A stretch of 64,000 nucleotides of DNA, from the NCBI GenBank assembly GCA_037176845.1, contig JAYKXP010000009.1, positions 372,001-436,000 on the forward strand. Direction: 5' to 3'. The number at the start of each line of letters is the position of its first letter. Within the stretch, counting starts at the first letter, position 1. Below the pieces are notes generated by a model, which saw only the letters and a list, made by a program, of their open reading frames with translations, had not been told where the DNA came from and did not search any database. This document shows, one piece after another, positions 45,538-60,069 of the stretch. The translations under genes and the position numbers were made by a program. The stretch comes from Paramarasmius palmivorus. Taxonomy: Eukaryota; Basidiomycota; Agaricomycetes; Agaricales; Marasmiaceae.

Positions 45538-46730
45538 TTATCCACGCCATACCGCAGGTCCCGCTTCAAGACCCGAAAATGAGAATGCGAAGGTAAGAAT
45601 ACGAAGGTGTCCACTTACGGGCTTGGTAGCCTGAATATCCTGAAGGAAGAACGTACATGTCTTTTGAGACCATCAGGCAAACTTCAGCCGTACAGAAGAA
45701 GTCTTAACTCACTCAACAGAATACCTGGGTCGGTTGCCTTATAGGCGCCTAAAAGACAACGTTCATCAGTTCTGCGAGGAAATTAAGTAGTTATTGTTTG
45801 AAGCATACCAGGGAATGATACGAGGGGACCGGGATTTCCATTACCACCGCCGACTACGTTTATTTGTGCACATCCGATGTAAAGCTACGATCAAGGGTCA
45901 TTCATTAGGGATCAATAGACGACAATTTGAAGATTCTCTTACCTGGGCACCGCCAACATTGCCCGCAACATGCAAAGCAATTTGCTCTCCTCTTAAGAGA
46001 TATTGACTGGATGGAATATGATCAGTAGCGGGATTTTGCGTTTAAGCGCGAGACTGACCCGTTTGGTGTATTCTTGGGGATAGTGAAAGTGAATTGATTG
46101 ATGTCTGTGGCTAATTACGATCGATCGACGGAAATAAAATGTATAGCTCACTCAAGGAGTCAAAGACTAAGCCGGTACTTGACGACCACTTAGGCGACCA
46201 TTCCCAAATCTTGAACCAAGAAGCACCCTTGCCAGCATCGTTAGAGTTGGCGGCAGGACTGGCCTTGCTCAAATATGCGGAGAAGTACTAGTGTCGATGG
46301 TAAAGAAGCGGCAACATGACAGTGGTCTACGACTTACGCCGGGGTGACCCATTGTGTTGCTGGCCTTGAATCCTACGGTTGACCCGGCTTGGACTGTGGC
46401 AATCTGGGCACTACCAGCAGAAGCAGACGAGTCTTCGTAGCAACGAACAGCCTGGCTGTTTAGGTCGGTGACCTCGTGTGTATATCTTTAGTGGGAGCCG
46501 AATAATACTAAAGGCACATACACACCGGTCCTTGATCATATTTGTTGGCCGTCATTCGCACATATTGCCAATCCCCCGTTGTCGTTCCGTTCACTATGAA
46601 GTTTGGGAACGTATCTGACAATGAAAGGGTCAGTCGAAGCCGATTCCAGTCATAAATGACGCGGCTTACAGTGCGCAGACGCGACTGGAATCACGATAGC
46701 AGCGATAGCGGCAACGAGGAAAGATCGCAT
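45538..46730 (-). CDS. Lytic polysaccharide monooxygenase, AA9, copy 2
   Basis: Tandem paralogue of copy 1. Exons on the minus strand: 46670-46730, 46526-46614, 46338-46472, 46152-46287, 46059-46104, 45943-46006, 45809-45884, 45713-45748, 45619-45660, 45538-45563. Lengths 61, 89, 135, 136, 46, 64, 76, 36, 42 and 26 are the same as in copy 1, so every intron is conserved in place and phase. 236 residues. Signal peptide [19 protein letters not shown] then HYTFPN. Second His in TMGHPG, axial Tyr in [14 protein letters not shown]. Between the copies only substitutions occur, no coding indel. A minus-strand TATA-like element (GAATATAAATC) lies at about 46784-46794. Both appear functional. Confidence 0.95.
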
Positions 46731-47766
46731 GATAGGTGATGGGAGTGTCCTCAGAAACTCAGGACTCAGGAGCTTTGCTTGAGATTTATATTCGCCTCAA
46801 AAGTCTTAATGCTTGTACACAGATTGGAATATTGGCAGCCTTGTCCCGAGATATAACCAACATTCGTATGAACCGAGAACCCATGGCCTGTGCAGACAGG
46901 TACAGGTGAGGTAGGTACAGGAAAAAAAAACGTTTTCCTTGACACACTGATACCACGATTCACCTGTAAAGGCAGTAAACAAGGCATTTCACTATTGATT
47001 GAATTGCCCTCGTACCTGGCCACTGCTCTGCATTCGACGATCCTGCTCGAAAAGTAATGATCATGCCATCTCGATATATCCAGAGATAGCCGACATAAAA
47101 CCGTTTTGCGTCAATTTTGCAGTAATAACACCGAGGTCGGACCTTTTGAGCTTCTAGTGAGAGTATGACGCGGGTGATAGGCAGAAAACTGGCGGACCGA
47201 CCACTGGTTCAATGTTCGCTCAGTCGCATGATCTCTTCAATAGCTCGATTTTTGACAATTCCAGCGAGTGATTCACAAAGAGTAATGGCAAAATGGCGGA
47301 GAGATGATATTGTGAGAGCATTGTTATGGTTGACCACAAGGTCGACGTCGTGGGAGTTACTTACATACTGTTACGTACTTCTTTTCCAGGTTTTGAAGCA
47401 TTGGCCAATGAGCATACGTTCGGTGAGCGAATTCAACTCGTTCTTCATGACACCTATTCGGACATTGATTACAGGTACAATTCTAGAGATACATGGGTAG
47501 AACGCCCGAAAAGGAACCAGTACGTGCGATGCAAGAGATGTTGACGTAGAATGATGGTCGAGTCATACAGGTATCGGAAACTAGAAACCAGAAATGAAGA
47601 TGAAAATGGGCGCTCATGTGAAGCAGTAGCATGTCAAGTCGGTCCACGTTCGACAAACCAGCGTCGCCAAAACAGAGAAAAAGAAAGAAAACCGCAAAAC
47701 AGTCGTCCAATATCCCTAATCGAATGCCCGAACCCTGAACCCTAAGCCAAAAGCCCAAAAACGATT
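46731..47766. other. Intergenic, about 1 kb
   Basis: Upstream region of AA9 copy 2 (minus) and 3' side of the RING gene (minus). Plus-strand frames at 47165-47500 and 47326-47544 have no family signature. Nothing else recognised. Confidence 0.4.
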
Positions 47767-50553
47767 TCAATAGTTCAACTCGCCCATCGGTGTCCTGCAC
47801 ATGGGGCAAGTCTTTGATCTGACCATCCACTGCTTCATACATGCCTCATGGAAAGTGTGCCGGCACGGACTAATGACGGCCAAGTCTCTTTCCTTGAACT
47901 GAGTCAGGCAGATCCCGCACTTGTCGACAGCGGTATCGAGTAGTACCATCTTAACCTTTACTCGTCCATCCTTTGTGACTCGGCGACGTTCAATGGAGAC
48001 TTGGCCATGAAGAGGTGCTGGTAATGGAGGTTGCTTCGAGTAGAAGGGCAAGTAAGGCAAATCTCCGTCGGGTATCTCTGGCATTGCTGGGCCTATGACC
48101 TCTGATACTCTCAGAAGTGTCTGTTAGAAGTAAATGGATCAATGTACGTCCGGAAACCTCAAATAAGGAACTCACGTCATACCCAGAGCCGTTGATCCAC
48201 TCGGCTTCGCTAAGGCGAGCAACAACGAGGTCTAAATCCGTCACTTGATGATACCTCTCATCAATGGGTCGCCTCGTAATGTCTCTTGTTGGTACATGCC
48301 CACCTGTAGGCACGCCCGGGGGGGCAATACGAACAGGAGATGTATCGCGCAGACTAACTGCAATCCTATTAGCATAACGAGCTTCTGTCTCTGTTTCCGA
48401 ATCTTCTGTCGGTATGGTCGTACGTGGTGGGCTAGCTACTCGTGCAGGCCGGCTGGGAGGAGTAGGAATTGTAGATGAAACTCGAGTTCGTGCGGTATCA
48501 ATCGGAGTATCTGTCGATAAGAGTAGTGAAACTCTTGGTGTAGCGGAGGATGGCGAGCCGGATAAGCTGTCGCTTTCTTCCATGGACTCGCCGAAATCGA
48601 TTAAGAGGCCTTCAGGACAGAATGTGCTTGAAGTACTAGGGCTGGGGCTACACGCGGGGCTCTGGATGTTGGAAGGAGCATATGTTGAGTCCACCATAGT
48701 CCGAATGGAAGGTGCACCAATCGCTGGCGGAGGTCTTGGTAAAGGACGGCCACTATAATGGTGACGGTCTGGATGAGGATCGAAATGACTCTGAGTCGGA
48801 GTGTGTGATGGTGAGTAGGTCGAAAGCGTCATGGAAGAACTTGCAGTAGATGGGGTGAATGGAACCGAGGATATAGTACGGGATGTGTTAATCAATGGCA
48901 TGATAGGACGAGAAGCGGAACTCGCAATGTGGCTGCCAGATATGTCCTGGCTTGGAATATTGGGGCTTGCAGCATGCCTGCACGTGCAACTCTCCGGTGA
49001 TGGAGAACGACTCTGGCCGATGACAGTATCGTCGGCGCAAGCATTCGCCAAAGACACGCTACCATCAAGGCCCGTTGCAGTCGTTAGTTGGGGTACAAAC
49101 GACGTGTGTTCCCTACTAGGCAAGTCGGCATGGGCCTTCTCAATCGGAGTAAGAGGTAAAGGTGTTTCAATGGCTTTCTGAAGCATCGACGCAGAAGACT
49201 CCGGTGTGATTATATCTAAAGACGGCCCCGAGATGGCTTGTGGGGGTAGTGGTTCGGGACGTCTCGTACGGACAGTCGTAATGACAGGCCCTGAGTTGGT
49301 AGTTGTAAGTGGTGGTGCCATGTTCGGGTGAGGTACAGAGACTGCTGGAGCACTTCCTCTCCGTGGTTTAGCCTCTTTCTTCATCACTGGGAATGGAGTT
49401 TTCTTATCGATGAGCGCGACTGGCTTTGGTCGGTGCTGGTTATGGTGCACCGGAGGGCAGGGCGACTCAAGTCCTGGTGAGGGCGAACCTGGACGAGACG
49501 GTGCGATGGTTGAGGGGGGCCTGGAGATACTACGTTCCACCATCTCCCATGAATCTAGAGGTTCTGTCGACTTCTCCTTTCCCTTAAGTCGATCACCTTT
49601 ACTGTCCGAAGTAGATGAGGTAGGTGAAGAAGGCGATCGACCAAACGCCAATGTCGCAAGGGAGGTGGTACTTCGAGTGAAAAAGGAGGGATTCCGATGG
49701 GAATATGGATGGGCAGAAAGTGCTCGCTGCGGAGCACTGGATGATTTGTGAGTAAAGAGCGATAACGGTGAAAGTGATAGTTGACGGCGCCTCGATTGAT
49801 TGCTACCAGTTGGTGTTGTTGGAGTAAGCGGACAATCATCTGGGTCCAAGTCATTAAGTGCTACGCGACTTCTGCTTGGACTTCGACCTCTCTCGGCCGG
49901 CAGACTGGAGAGGGAACTGGCTGTGTCAACAGGGGATTCCTGGTTGTGTATTATCGAATATGTATCATCGCTATCGGAATCAGAAGAAGTCTCGTGCGTG
50001 CTTGCTGGTATTGTGGGTTCCGGTTGTGGAGCTGGGACCGATGGTGGAGCCGTTCCGAGTGGTGAAGGGATAGTTACAGATGGCCTGGTATGGTTGGCCG
50101 TGTAGGTAGCGGTACTAGAAGTGAACGACACTGGGGGACTCGACAATCCTGTTGCTTCGTCAAAAGAAGGTGGAGGATAGTCGGGTATTTCTACAAGGGA
50201 AACAAGTGAGAAAATCCTTCAAGATACTCGGAATTCAGTCAGATCGACGTACCATCATCGACAAAGTTATTCTGCCTTTCTGCTCTGGATGTATTGGTAC
50301 GCTGAGCACGGTGACGCCGTTCAGCGGTTCTGCTCGACGTCGGGGTAATTTTGCCGAATTTGGGACCCGTATTGAATCGCATATCCTCTTCCTGGCGAAC
50401 ATTTCGCTCAGGCTTTCTGTTTCTCTGCTTCATAGGTTGTCGAATCCGACCAGCGTTGTCTGGAGGAAACAGGGTCAATTGACCGTGATGGGTAACGAGA
50501 TGAGTAAGATATGGCCCGCTATTAGCTGCGTCCGCAACTTTTTGAGGTGCCAT
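47767..50553 (-). CDS. Large Ser/Pro-rich RING-H2 finger protein, probable E3 ubiquitin ligase
   Basis: Exons on the minus strand 50253-50553, 48176-50190 and 47767-48120; 889 residues. Only the C-terminus is ordered. The RING-H2 finger at about residues 840-881 has Cys-x2-Cys (CGIC), then CRHTFHEAC and CPMC, the full C3H2C3 ligand set, so E2 binding is expected. The preceding 800 residues are dominated by Ser, Pro and Thr, with repeated SPSP and PPP runs, several basic SRSR patches and an acidic Ser/Asp cluster (SDSDSDD). The first exon has RNRKPERN-type basic sequence, and the exon 1-2 junction encodes IPDYPPPSFDEAT, which resembles a PPxY-like ligand for WW domains (inference). The ATG at 50553 is preceded only by non-ATG codons in frame. 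Substrate unknown. Confidence 0.85.
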
Positions 50554-51093
50554 TGAAGCGAGGATGGTTGTCGTAGTTGACGAGTGTGCCACACGACTTC
50601 CTCGAGGACTGGGGACGCATTGCCAGGCGAACGTGCTGCGAGTGCGGAGACAAGGTGGGTGACATCATCCTATTTTCCCAGGCAAAGCCGTCGGCCTTTG
50701 CCGCGTTTTTGAAAGCTGAGAATCTTGTGGCCGAGCTCTCAAGCTTTCGAGATCGTAAGCTCGCTCGGTCTGAGTATGCGGTTGTATGCGGCCTCGGTTG
50801 CCAGATGGAGAGATTAGCCCGAAATTGTCGGTGATCAGCCTCATGGGCATGGTACCGGGAAAGGCACGATCCCAACGCCTTGCGCCGTTTCAACGGTAAG
50901 TGCAAGTATGCAGGGTATATATATGAGGTACAATAATGTGTCATAGGGCACAGAGATTTATGTATGTATAGCTATGAAGATACAGTGTCTACAAGTTTCA
51001 GCAATGTTGGTCTTCTTTACACAAGACATACGACAGTCATTAGTACGTATGAGGTCCATCATTACAAGGACCTGCAAATTCGGTATATGATTG
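50554..51093. other. Intergenic, nothing firm
   Basis: Upstream of the RING gene and 3' flank of the APH-like gene. Open frames on both strands at 50577-50944 overlap each other and show no domain signature. Confidence 0.4.
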
Positions 51094-52579
51094 TCACTGT
51101 TTCACAGGATTTTGGTCCATCCAAGCGAGCATGAGGTCCACTCCGGGCCATGGAAGCAAAGCAACATCCGTGAAACGGCGTTTTTGCTCAGCCCTGGCAT
51201 TCTGAACCACACTAAGTATCTCCGGATCTTGGACGTGTTTCTGAAGCTCCCTGATATAGGTGTCCTTGAATAGTTGACTCTCTTGAGCGTCCCGGGATAT
51301 ATCCAAGAATTCTACGCGCTCAAACCAGGTTGGATAACAAACAAGGGCCCATAGAGGTGTCGTTGTCGCCATTTCCCAGTCAATGACAGCCATAATCCGT
51401 CCAGCATGGGGTCCCTCAGTTGCAAAAATCATGTTTCTGTTCAAATGAGAATATAAATGTTCCGCTGCTACGACAGTGGCTTGGGGTCACGTACCGTGGG
51501 GTGAGCTCCATATGCGAAAGTACAAAAGGTCCAGCCCCGTATCGATCGAGAGGGTCTTCAATCACGTCGCTGACGCGTTCTAACATTCGAGGAAGAACCC
51601 GATGGGCCAATTTCCATCTTCGAGCATCGTCGCCATGCTTGGAGCTGTTATGCGTGTTCTGCAATAGTTCGGGAAGGGTCTGCATCGCCTCAATCTCGTC
51701 CGCCAAAGCTGCTCTCAACCACAAGTTCGCTGATTGCCAAGGTCCCCGGTCATACCGACAATACGTCTTCCTTGCTGCGGATTCATGTTTACACCACGCC
51801 ACAGGACCAAGCTCGTAACAATGCGGAGGTGCAGCGCCCCGTCTGAAATATATAGAAGCGATGCGATCAAATTTGAGTTGAGAAAGCTCGAGTACGATAT
51901 GCGCATAGTCACGAATGGCGAGTAACTTGACTTCCGTGGATAGATTTTCCCAAGCACGACCGTTCATGTCTGTACCTTCTGTCTATACGAGGACGGTTCG
52001 TGTAAATTACCGTGGGACATGGCACAAGGAACGGAAATGATGCTCACAAACGATAGGATGCAGAATGGCTGGCCAATAGCGTTATCTCGGGTTGGACAAT
52101 AGCCGTAGACAGTGGGTACTGGTATTTTCGTTCTGGAACGGACAAATACCAAAGTCGCTATCTATACAAAGAGGCGGAGAAATGGTGAGATCCGATTTTG
52201 AGCATAGGTAAACCAGAACGACGTACCTCTGACTCCATGCTAATGTCCGACTTAGTCTTATCGTCTCTCGACACCCTTGCCAGCACACGACGGGGTACCG
52301 TTTCTCGAAGGTCTTCCGGAACGTAAAGGTGTAGAAGATAGAGCTAAAAGGCAAAGAGTTAGACCCATCAACTCGACTCCACGGCAAAATACCACGATGC
52401 ACCTCGTTATATGTTCCCAAATGGAATGGCTCGCCAGGAGTGGCGCACGGAACTCCAAAAAGTACTTGGGTGATGCCAGAGAACTGGGTTGTGTCCGGGA
52501 TTGACGGCGGCTTCCTTCCGTGTTTTAAAGGGAAATCCAAGAGAACTGGCATGCCCCAATGTCCAGAGTGAGCAGCCAT
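51094..52579 (-). CDS. Aminoglycoside-phosphotransferase-like (APH) small-molecule kinase
   Basis: Member of the fungal APH/choline-kinase-like superfamily; native substrate unknown. Exons on the minus strand: 52403-52579, 52227-52343, 52048-52161, 51495-51982, 51094-51436; 412 residues. The N-lobe shows GTYNELYLLHLYVPEDLRET and RRVLARVSR, then ATLVFVRSRTKIPVPTVYGY and NAIGQPFCILSF. The catalytic loop reads SHMELTPRNMIF; families usually have H-G-D-x-x-x-x-N, so the catalytic Asp position is Glu here. The metal-binding site VIDWEMA is intact. The exon 3-4 join (SF/TEGTDMNGRAWENL) was chosen because it is the only phase-0 acceptor; it lacks the usual VDG. Fungi carry many such genes, and a role in antibiotic resistance should not be assumed. 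Confidence 0.82.
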
Positions 52580-55234
52580 GAGGAAAGTTGGGTACAGTCT
52601 TCAAAAACTACGCACAGCGTAGTGAATGACAGTTGAAGCAAGTGGTGGAAGAAAGGAAGGAACTTGGAAGAAAATTCGCTACCGAGGGCGCGTATTATAT
52701 TGAGGGACCCTTTCCGCATCCGGTTGCAGTTATTGTCACTATTAAAGTTCGACTCAGGGACAGTGCGATGTTCGTTGAAACCTGAAATAGTAGAAACTCA
52801 GCGATGATAATATCGCACGCACTGAATACACGGGCACTTGCGAGATTGGGTGGATCCGCTTCCTTTACCTTTGCGTGAAACCCTCTTTCGCTTATCCGGC
52901 AAGACATCGAAGGAGTGTAAGAGAGCAAGGTCAAGGAATCATATGGAGAATGGACAACGATGTTATGATGTTTACCCACAATCCCATCCTGTGGCTGTAT
53001 CCGTGGCAGACGGTAAATACACTTACCATATAATCAATCAATCAAGCCTGCGAGTCATTTGGCAATACGAACCCTAGTCAAGATCTGCGAAGGACAATAT
53101 ATAGCATTTGTCGATCTGACAGACAAGCAGCGAATCCATTACCTCCAAGTCTTTGGCTCCCGATCTCGTTTCCATCAAATCGTGGCTTCGGCAAGATACG
53201 ATATCCCTTCCTGTGCAACCGAACGGGTAAGGCTCGAGTCTTGAGACTTGCATGCACTCAATAACATGTGTTCTGCCAACGGATATGTTTAGATGGCGGT
53301 GAGCATTTGACGTCTATAGGTCTAAGGTTCTTGATCCCATGTTCATGTTCCCGGTCAGAAAGGTACCGACACAGGGTTCGCATTCAGCCCTTGCGAAACA
53401 CTGGAGACAAGCGGTGGCTGCACATCCTTATATCCATCAACACGAGGTCACCTGGAACATAAAACATTAGTTATAGCCAATCACCCAGGCTTAAACGATG
53501 CGCATCACGGTAAGCACGCACCCCAGGTCCCAGGATTGTAATCCCTGAATTATGGTTTCTCATTTTGACTTCCTTACAAAGTCCTGTGAGATACCACGGC
53601 GTAAAGCGTTTGGGATCCGCAAGTGTTCCGTTCAATTCCGATACCTCTACTAGCTTTCAGCGCATTGCCATTCGAGTATGATTTCGGGGTACTCCTTTGA
53701 TAGTGATGGTGGCGCATACACATGTCGCTCGGAAGAGTCGAAGACCGCTAGTCCGTGTATACTGTATTCCCTTTTGCGAGTGCACGTTGAGGGCCATTGG
53801 CCATATTGACATCGGTCGCTGCCGTCTGGAGATGACATCTTTCTGGCATGCTTTGACCCCAATCACCTACGCACTCTTCCTGTTCTTACCCTGCCTAACC
53901 TTCGCGAGTAATGTTGCTGGTGGAATGGTTCATAATGGATCGTCACCCCTCCCCTTCTGGAAAACTGTTGAATGAGGATCAATACACGGAAATAGGCGCC
54001 AGAAGGCGACGTACGGTCATAAGAGCGCCCCGTTTAGCTCTCTGCCAGATGACTTGAATGCATTCATCCTTTCCACCAATCGCATCGATGCCCCTTGGCA
54101 CCCTTCGTACACAAGTCTCCTTTGCATATTCAGCCAAATGCGCTGTTCGGCAATTTCAACATCATATGCTCGATGGCCGTCACCAGAGCGCTATGTGGAT
54201 GCAGGAAGAGATGCGAAGAAAGCGTATCAGTAGCATGAAGTAGAGGGCCTACTCGGTGGTGCGATCATGGTTACATTGTACGTCGTTTATACTTAGTAAT
54301 CTTTGTGTTGGGCTTATATCCCTGTTATCATATACGCCGGGAAACGATAAATGAAATTCCTCGAATGCAGATTGCAACCAATGAAGGCGAGATGAAGCCT
54401 TTGAAATTTGAGATAAGTATATGAAGAGCGATGGCTCCGAGATGAAAGATGCCGTTCATCAAATGCCTCGGGAATTTGAATTGAGTCGCAGTATTCACTT
54501 AAGCATCTGTAGGTCCAAGTAGTGGGCGCGTATTAATGCATTTAGAAGTAACACCAAAGCCCGGTATGAAGTCATGATATCTTTGGGTGGAAACCGGTCC
54601 CGGAAAACGAGGATGGCTAGCTGCACTGGGTCCATCGCTATTGCCGACATGGTTTCCGTGGTCATTAGTGATCGGAAGCTCTGAAGATTAGGATGCAAGA
54701 TGAGTAGGGCCAAAGTGCGAGACACAGAAGCGTAACATAACATACCCGCCGAGCTTTCCATTGGATACCGTCGCAAATCCATTGATACCGTTCCTTAGGT
54801 CGGTACGAGTTCCGTTGCTCCTGGAAGATTCCTGCCCTCCCCGCTCTGTGCTTTGTTCATGACGCATTCAATCAAAGGGGATTGTGTGGTCCATCAGAAT
54901 GAAAACGGCTAGTCCCAAGTCTTGTTCCGCCAACGAGAACGCGACTGCCTGACAGGGTGCAGCTGAAAGAATGGCGGATAGGAATTTTCGAGAATTTCGC
55001 GGAATTCTTGACGATCTAGGCTAGTGCCTCGAGGCTCGTCAAATGAGAACAGCAATGAGGAAAGGCGCAGATGATCATGGAGGATGGTAACCCTGGTCAA
55101 GGTATGCCGTCACTCTGTGGTGGTCCGTGCGCTACTGGAGCGTCAGCGGTGGGAACCTGAAATATTTCGTGCTCAGCTTCTTTCCTTCCTGCTCCCATCA
55201 TCTACAACGTGCATTCTCGAGCCCTGTGAAAAAA
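52580..55234. other. Long intergenic stretch with one possible minus-strand exon
   Basis: About 2.65 kb without a confident gene. On the minus strand near 54026-54196 an acceptor-like CATAG is followed by an open segment with protein-like composition (AYDVEIAEQRIWLNMQRR, LVYEGCQGASMRLVERMNAF) ending in a stop at about 54020. Another protein-like minus segment lies at 54909-55100 (SSLLFSFDEPRGTSLDRQEF). I could not connect them, so this is either a gene with missed introns or a relic. The rest shows nothing. Confidence 0.3.
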
Positions 55235-57362
<2,128 letters not shown>

Positions 57363-57482
57363 GAAAGAATGGAAGAAGTGCGCGATACCCAAAGATCAAC
57401 GGACATGTAGCATCATGTAACGTGTTGTATACTCCAATGAAAGCATAACCAATGGACTATCTCAGCCGTAACGCAATATCCC

Positions 57483-58471
57483 CTAGTTCAGAGAAACCCT
57501 CAAAAGTCCGAAGTCGCAGGTCTCAGTTGCATTCCAGTGAGATTCTTCCGTAATAATCCTGGCCAAACTGACCAGCGAATCAAGAGTAATTTGAGTCGAA
57601 GATCGCTTCCAGCCTTCTTCGATGGGAAGTCGCTGCTCTCGGAAGAACACCTGGACGAAACTGGAAACAAGGAGTCAGTTTTCAATCAAATTAGAGAACT
57701 TCGGTCCCACTTTTTGGGGGCAACACCGACTGTAGGATCACCCATGACGCTAAGATACAACGCACTCTCAAAGCTGCGAATCGTAAGCGTGGTTTCGGTG
57801 TTGGTGACGTTGGGATTTGTTGCCAGGGAATCTGCGAGGCGATCATGCTGGACTTGACCCGCAGAAGTGGTGTTGTAAACATCCGATCCGGGGTTAGAGT
57901 TGGCCAGGGTAGTAAAGATCGTTTCATTGAAGTGGAGGTTGTCTCCGAGAGCAAAGTCCTGACGAGAAAGAGAGGCATCGTGCTCGATAATACCATGTCT
58001 GATGGCGGTATGGTCAGTGGACGAGGTCTCGCGACTGTTAAAAATGAATGTATTTACGCCTTGACATCGTCAAGTGTCATTGTGATGAGATCATCGGAGG
58101 TCAACAGTCCCACTTTGGCGGCGGGAACGAGGGCATGGGATTCAATGTTGTAACCATCTGGAGACGATTAAGTAGATGACTCGAATTAATGAAAATTAGC
58201 ACTCAGTCGTACCAAGTCCAGCCTGGATGATCATTGGGATCGTGATGTTTCGACCATCCCTTGGAAGGAACCCATGGTTTGCCAGACTGGGACTTCGGTT
58301 AGGGAAGAATAGAAAAAAAAAAGGAAGTGCCACGTACGTGTTCAGTCCAGGGCAGGGACTTCGAAGGTCGTTCGGGCCAGGGGCTCTATACGAATGGTCC
58401 TCGTACGCAACAGCGTTGGCGATGGCCACAGCGGCGAGTAGAGCGGAGCGGAAGAATGTTGACTGCTTCAT
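57483..58471 (-). CDS. Short heme-thiolate peroxidase/peroxygenase (UPO-like), copy 3
   Basis: Inverted counterpart of copy 1. Exons on the minus strand: 58338-58471, 58213-58286, 58058-58157, 57711-57998, 57483-57660 (134, 74, 100, 288, 178 nt); 257 residues. Exons 2-5 have the same lengths as copy 1, and exon 1 has one extra codon (MKQSTFF). PCP motif SPCPGLNTLANHGFLPRDG and EHD motif GIIEHDASLSRQD are intact, as are FNETIFTTLANSNPGSD and ESALYLSVMGDPTVGVAPK. It ends LLRVSLN. Converges with UGP1, whose stop is 120 bases away. Secreted, predicted active. Substrate preference cannot be told from sequence. Confidence 0.93.
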
Positions 58472-59600
58472 AGAGTTGTGGATGAATTGAGCTGGGGTCT
58501 GGTTTTTGAGGATACTGAAGCATTTTATACCTTCTCATTCTGCATCACGTACGAACTCGAGGGTCAGCGGGCGCCATCGTTTTGCTTGACTGTTGGCATC
58601 GGTGTTGGAGTGCCTTCACAGCTTTGTGTTTATTCGATACTGCGCCATCAGGAATACGTCGTTGTAGCTGGGCGGCATAGAGCGGCGAGGTACACGGGTA
58701 TTTCATAGTTCTGAAAATAACGTGAGGTAGGTAAGGAAAGGCAGCATGACATTCAAATTCCATAGGAATTATGGTGTGTGTACGCCGTGCCCTTGAGAAT
58801 TACTATTGGCCGATCGAGAGCCAGGATTCGCCTTAGATTATCGGGAGAATCAGGCTTCATGACCACCTTGGAATGCCCTCTGCTCCCAAGAGGTCGTGTC
58901 GCTTATCGTGTTGTCTTGTCCTGCAACGAAAACATGAATGGGTGGCACGATAACTTAAACATACGTCACATTGTTATCCGGCGGACCACCCGAACCCGTT
59001 GGAAAAGCCAGCATACGTCGGGTGCACCCCGAAAATAAATACCTTTCGCGCGGAAATTTGCTCAGAACCAATAAATGTGTCTGCATTATGACTCACTTAC
59101 CAACCCGAAACATGGGATTGGTGTCGAGCATGACCTAGGTCCTAGAGCATGTTCCTCAGAACGGATGGTTATCAGCATTATGCTGAAATGGGAGGATTGA
59201 TTCACGGCATCGGCGAGTCTGGTGAGAAAGCAAATGTATTGAGAGCCCTTTGTCCTTCTATACGCAGTCGTACCAACCACGCAGCTCTTCAACATAAGTG
59301 GGCAGAGATGACAGCATCCCGGGTTGGCGTCCAGGCTTCTGGCATTCAATTTCAGTTTGTACACACATGATTCGAGTCGGTGGGTAAGAAAATCAGACAG
59401 GATACTTGGGGGTCGAAGTTTCATTGTGATCGCACCTTTTCATGTCCAGAGTCAGACTCGTTGCTCGCCGAAGTGGCAGATTCCAGTCCCGAAGTTCAGC
59501 CGTGGAATTGTCTGTTTCGTCAATCTAAATCCGTCTTGCTCGTTTGAGAAAGGAGCTTGTCGAAATGTGACTGGTCTGAATGCAGGTATTTGTTGTTTTG
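57483..59600 (-). repeat. Inverted segmental duplication, right arm
   Basis: Reverse-oriented counterpart of 37060-39209. It contains UPO copy 3, its promoter (TATAAAA at 58523-58529 read on the minus strand), a leader block at 58545-58763 and the small conserved frame at 59149-59370. Order and orientation of parts are the same as in the left arm once inverted. Confidence 0.75.
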
Positions 59601-60069
59601 CTGTTCAAATAGTTGTTGGAAGGAAGAAAGGTGGGAGCCGGGTCGTTTCCGGCCGAGTCAATGCCGCCGCCGTCATCGTGAGAAACAAAAGACTCAGAAA
59701 TACAGTACTGCCAGTCGATGCATCAATGCGTCAACGTTCAACGTTCAACCATGAGCCCTCCACTCAGTATGTTAAGCTCGCCTCGCCTTCACAGCGCCTA
59801 GCTGGTTTTCAAATACTGTATGAATGCGATCTGAGAACCATTCAGCAGAACTCAGTTGTTCAGACTTCGGGTCAGAAGCCTGAACAAGTCATGATTGTAA
59901 GTTCATCGATAGCCACGCACGCTAACCGAGCTGACTATTGATAAAGGGGTTGCAAGAGATAATGACAGAATAAAAAGATGGGCACATAGCGTCGTGAAGC
60001 ATACTCTAATGGAGTAACAAGAGGTCTATCTACAAGGCACCCTGCAATGTCCTACCACTTGTCTATTGA
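58472..60069. other. Spacer with right-arm upstream block
   Basis: From 58472 to about 59600 this is the upstream part of the inverted duplication. The plus-strand frame 59149-59370 (GLIHGIGESGEKANVLRALC, ALQHKWAEMTAS) parallels the minus-strand frame at 37194-37559 (QIHGIGEPGEKTNVLRGLCA, ALQHKWAEITAS). Reading frames diverge after about 60 residues, so a real gene is doubtful. The 59.6-60.07 kb part shows nothing clear. Confidence 0.45.

Noticed and set aside
47165..47544. Two plus-strand frames beside the RING gene
   Set aside because: Overlapping in different frames, no motif, antisense to nothing and without introns that extend them.
48245..50105. Plus-strand frames opposite the RING protein
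   Set aside because: Antisense shadows of the long Ser/Pro-rich exon; their Gly/Val/Trp-rich composition is what the reverse complement of Ser/Pro codons gives.
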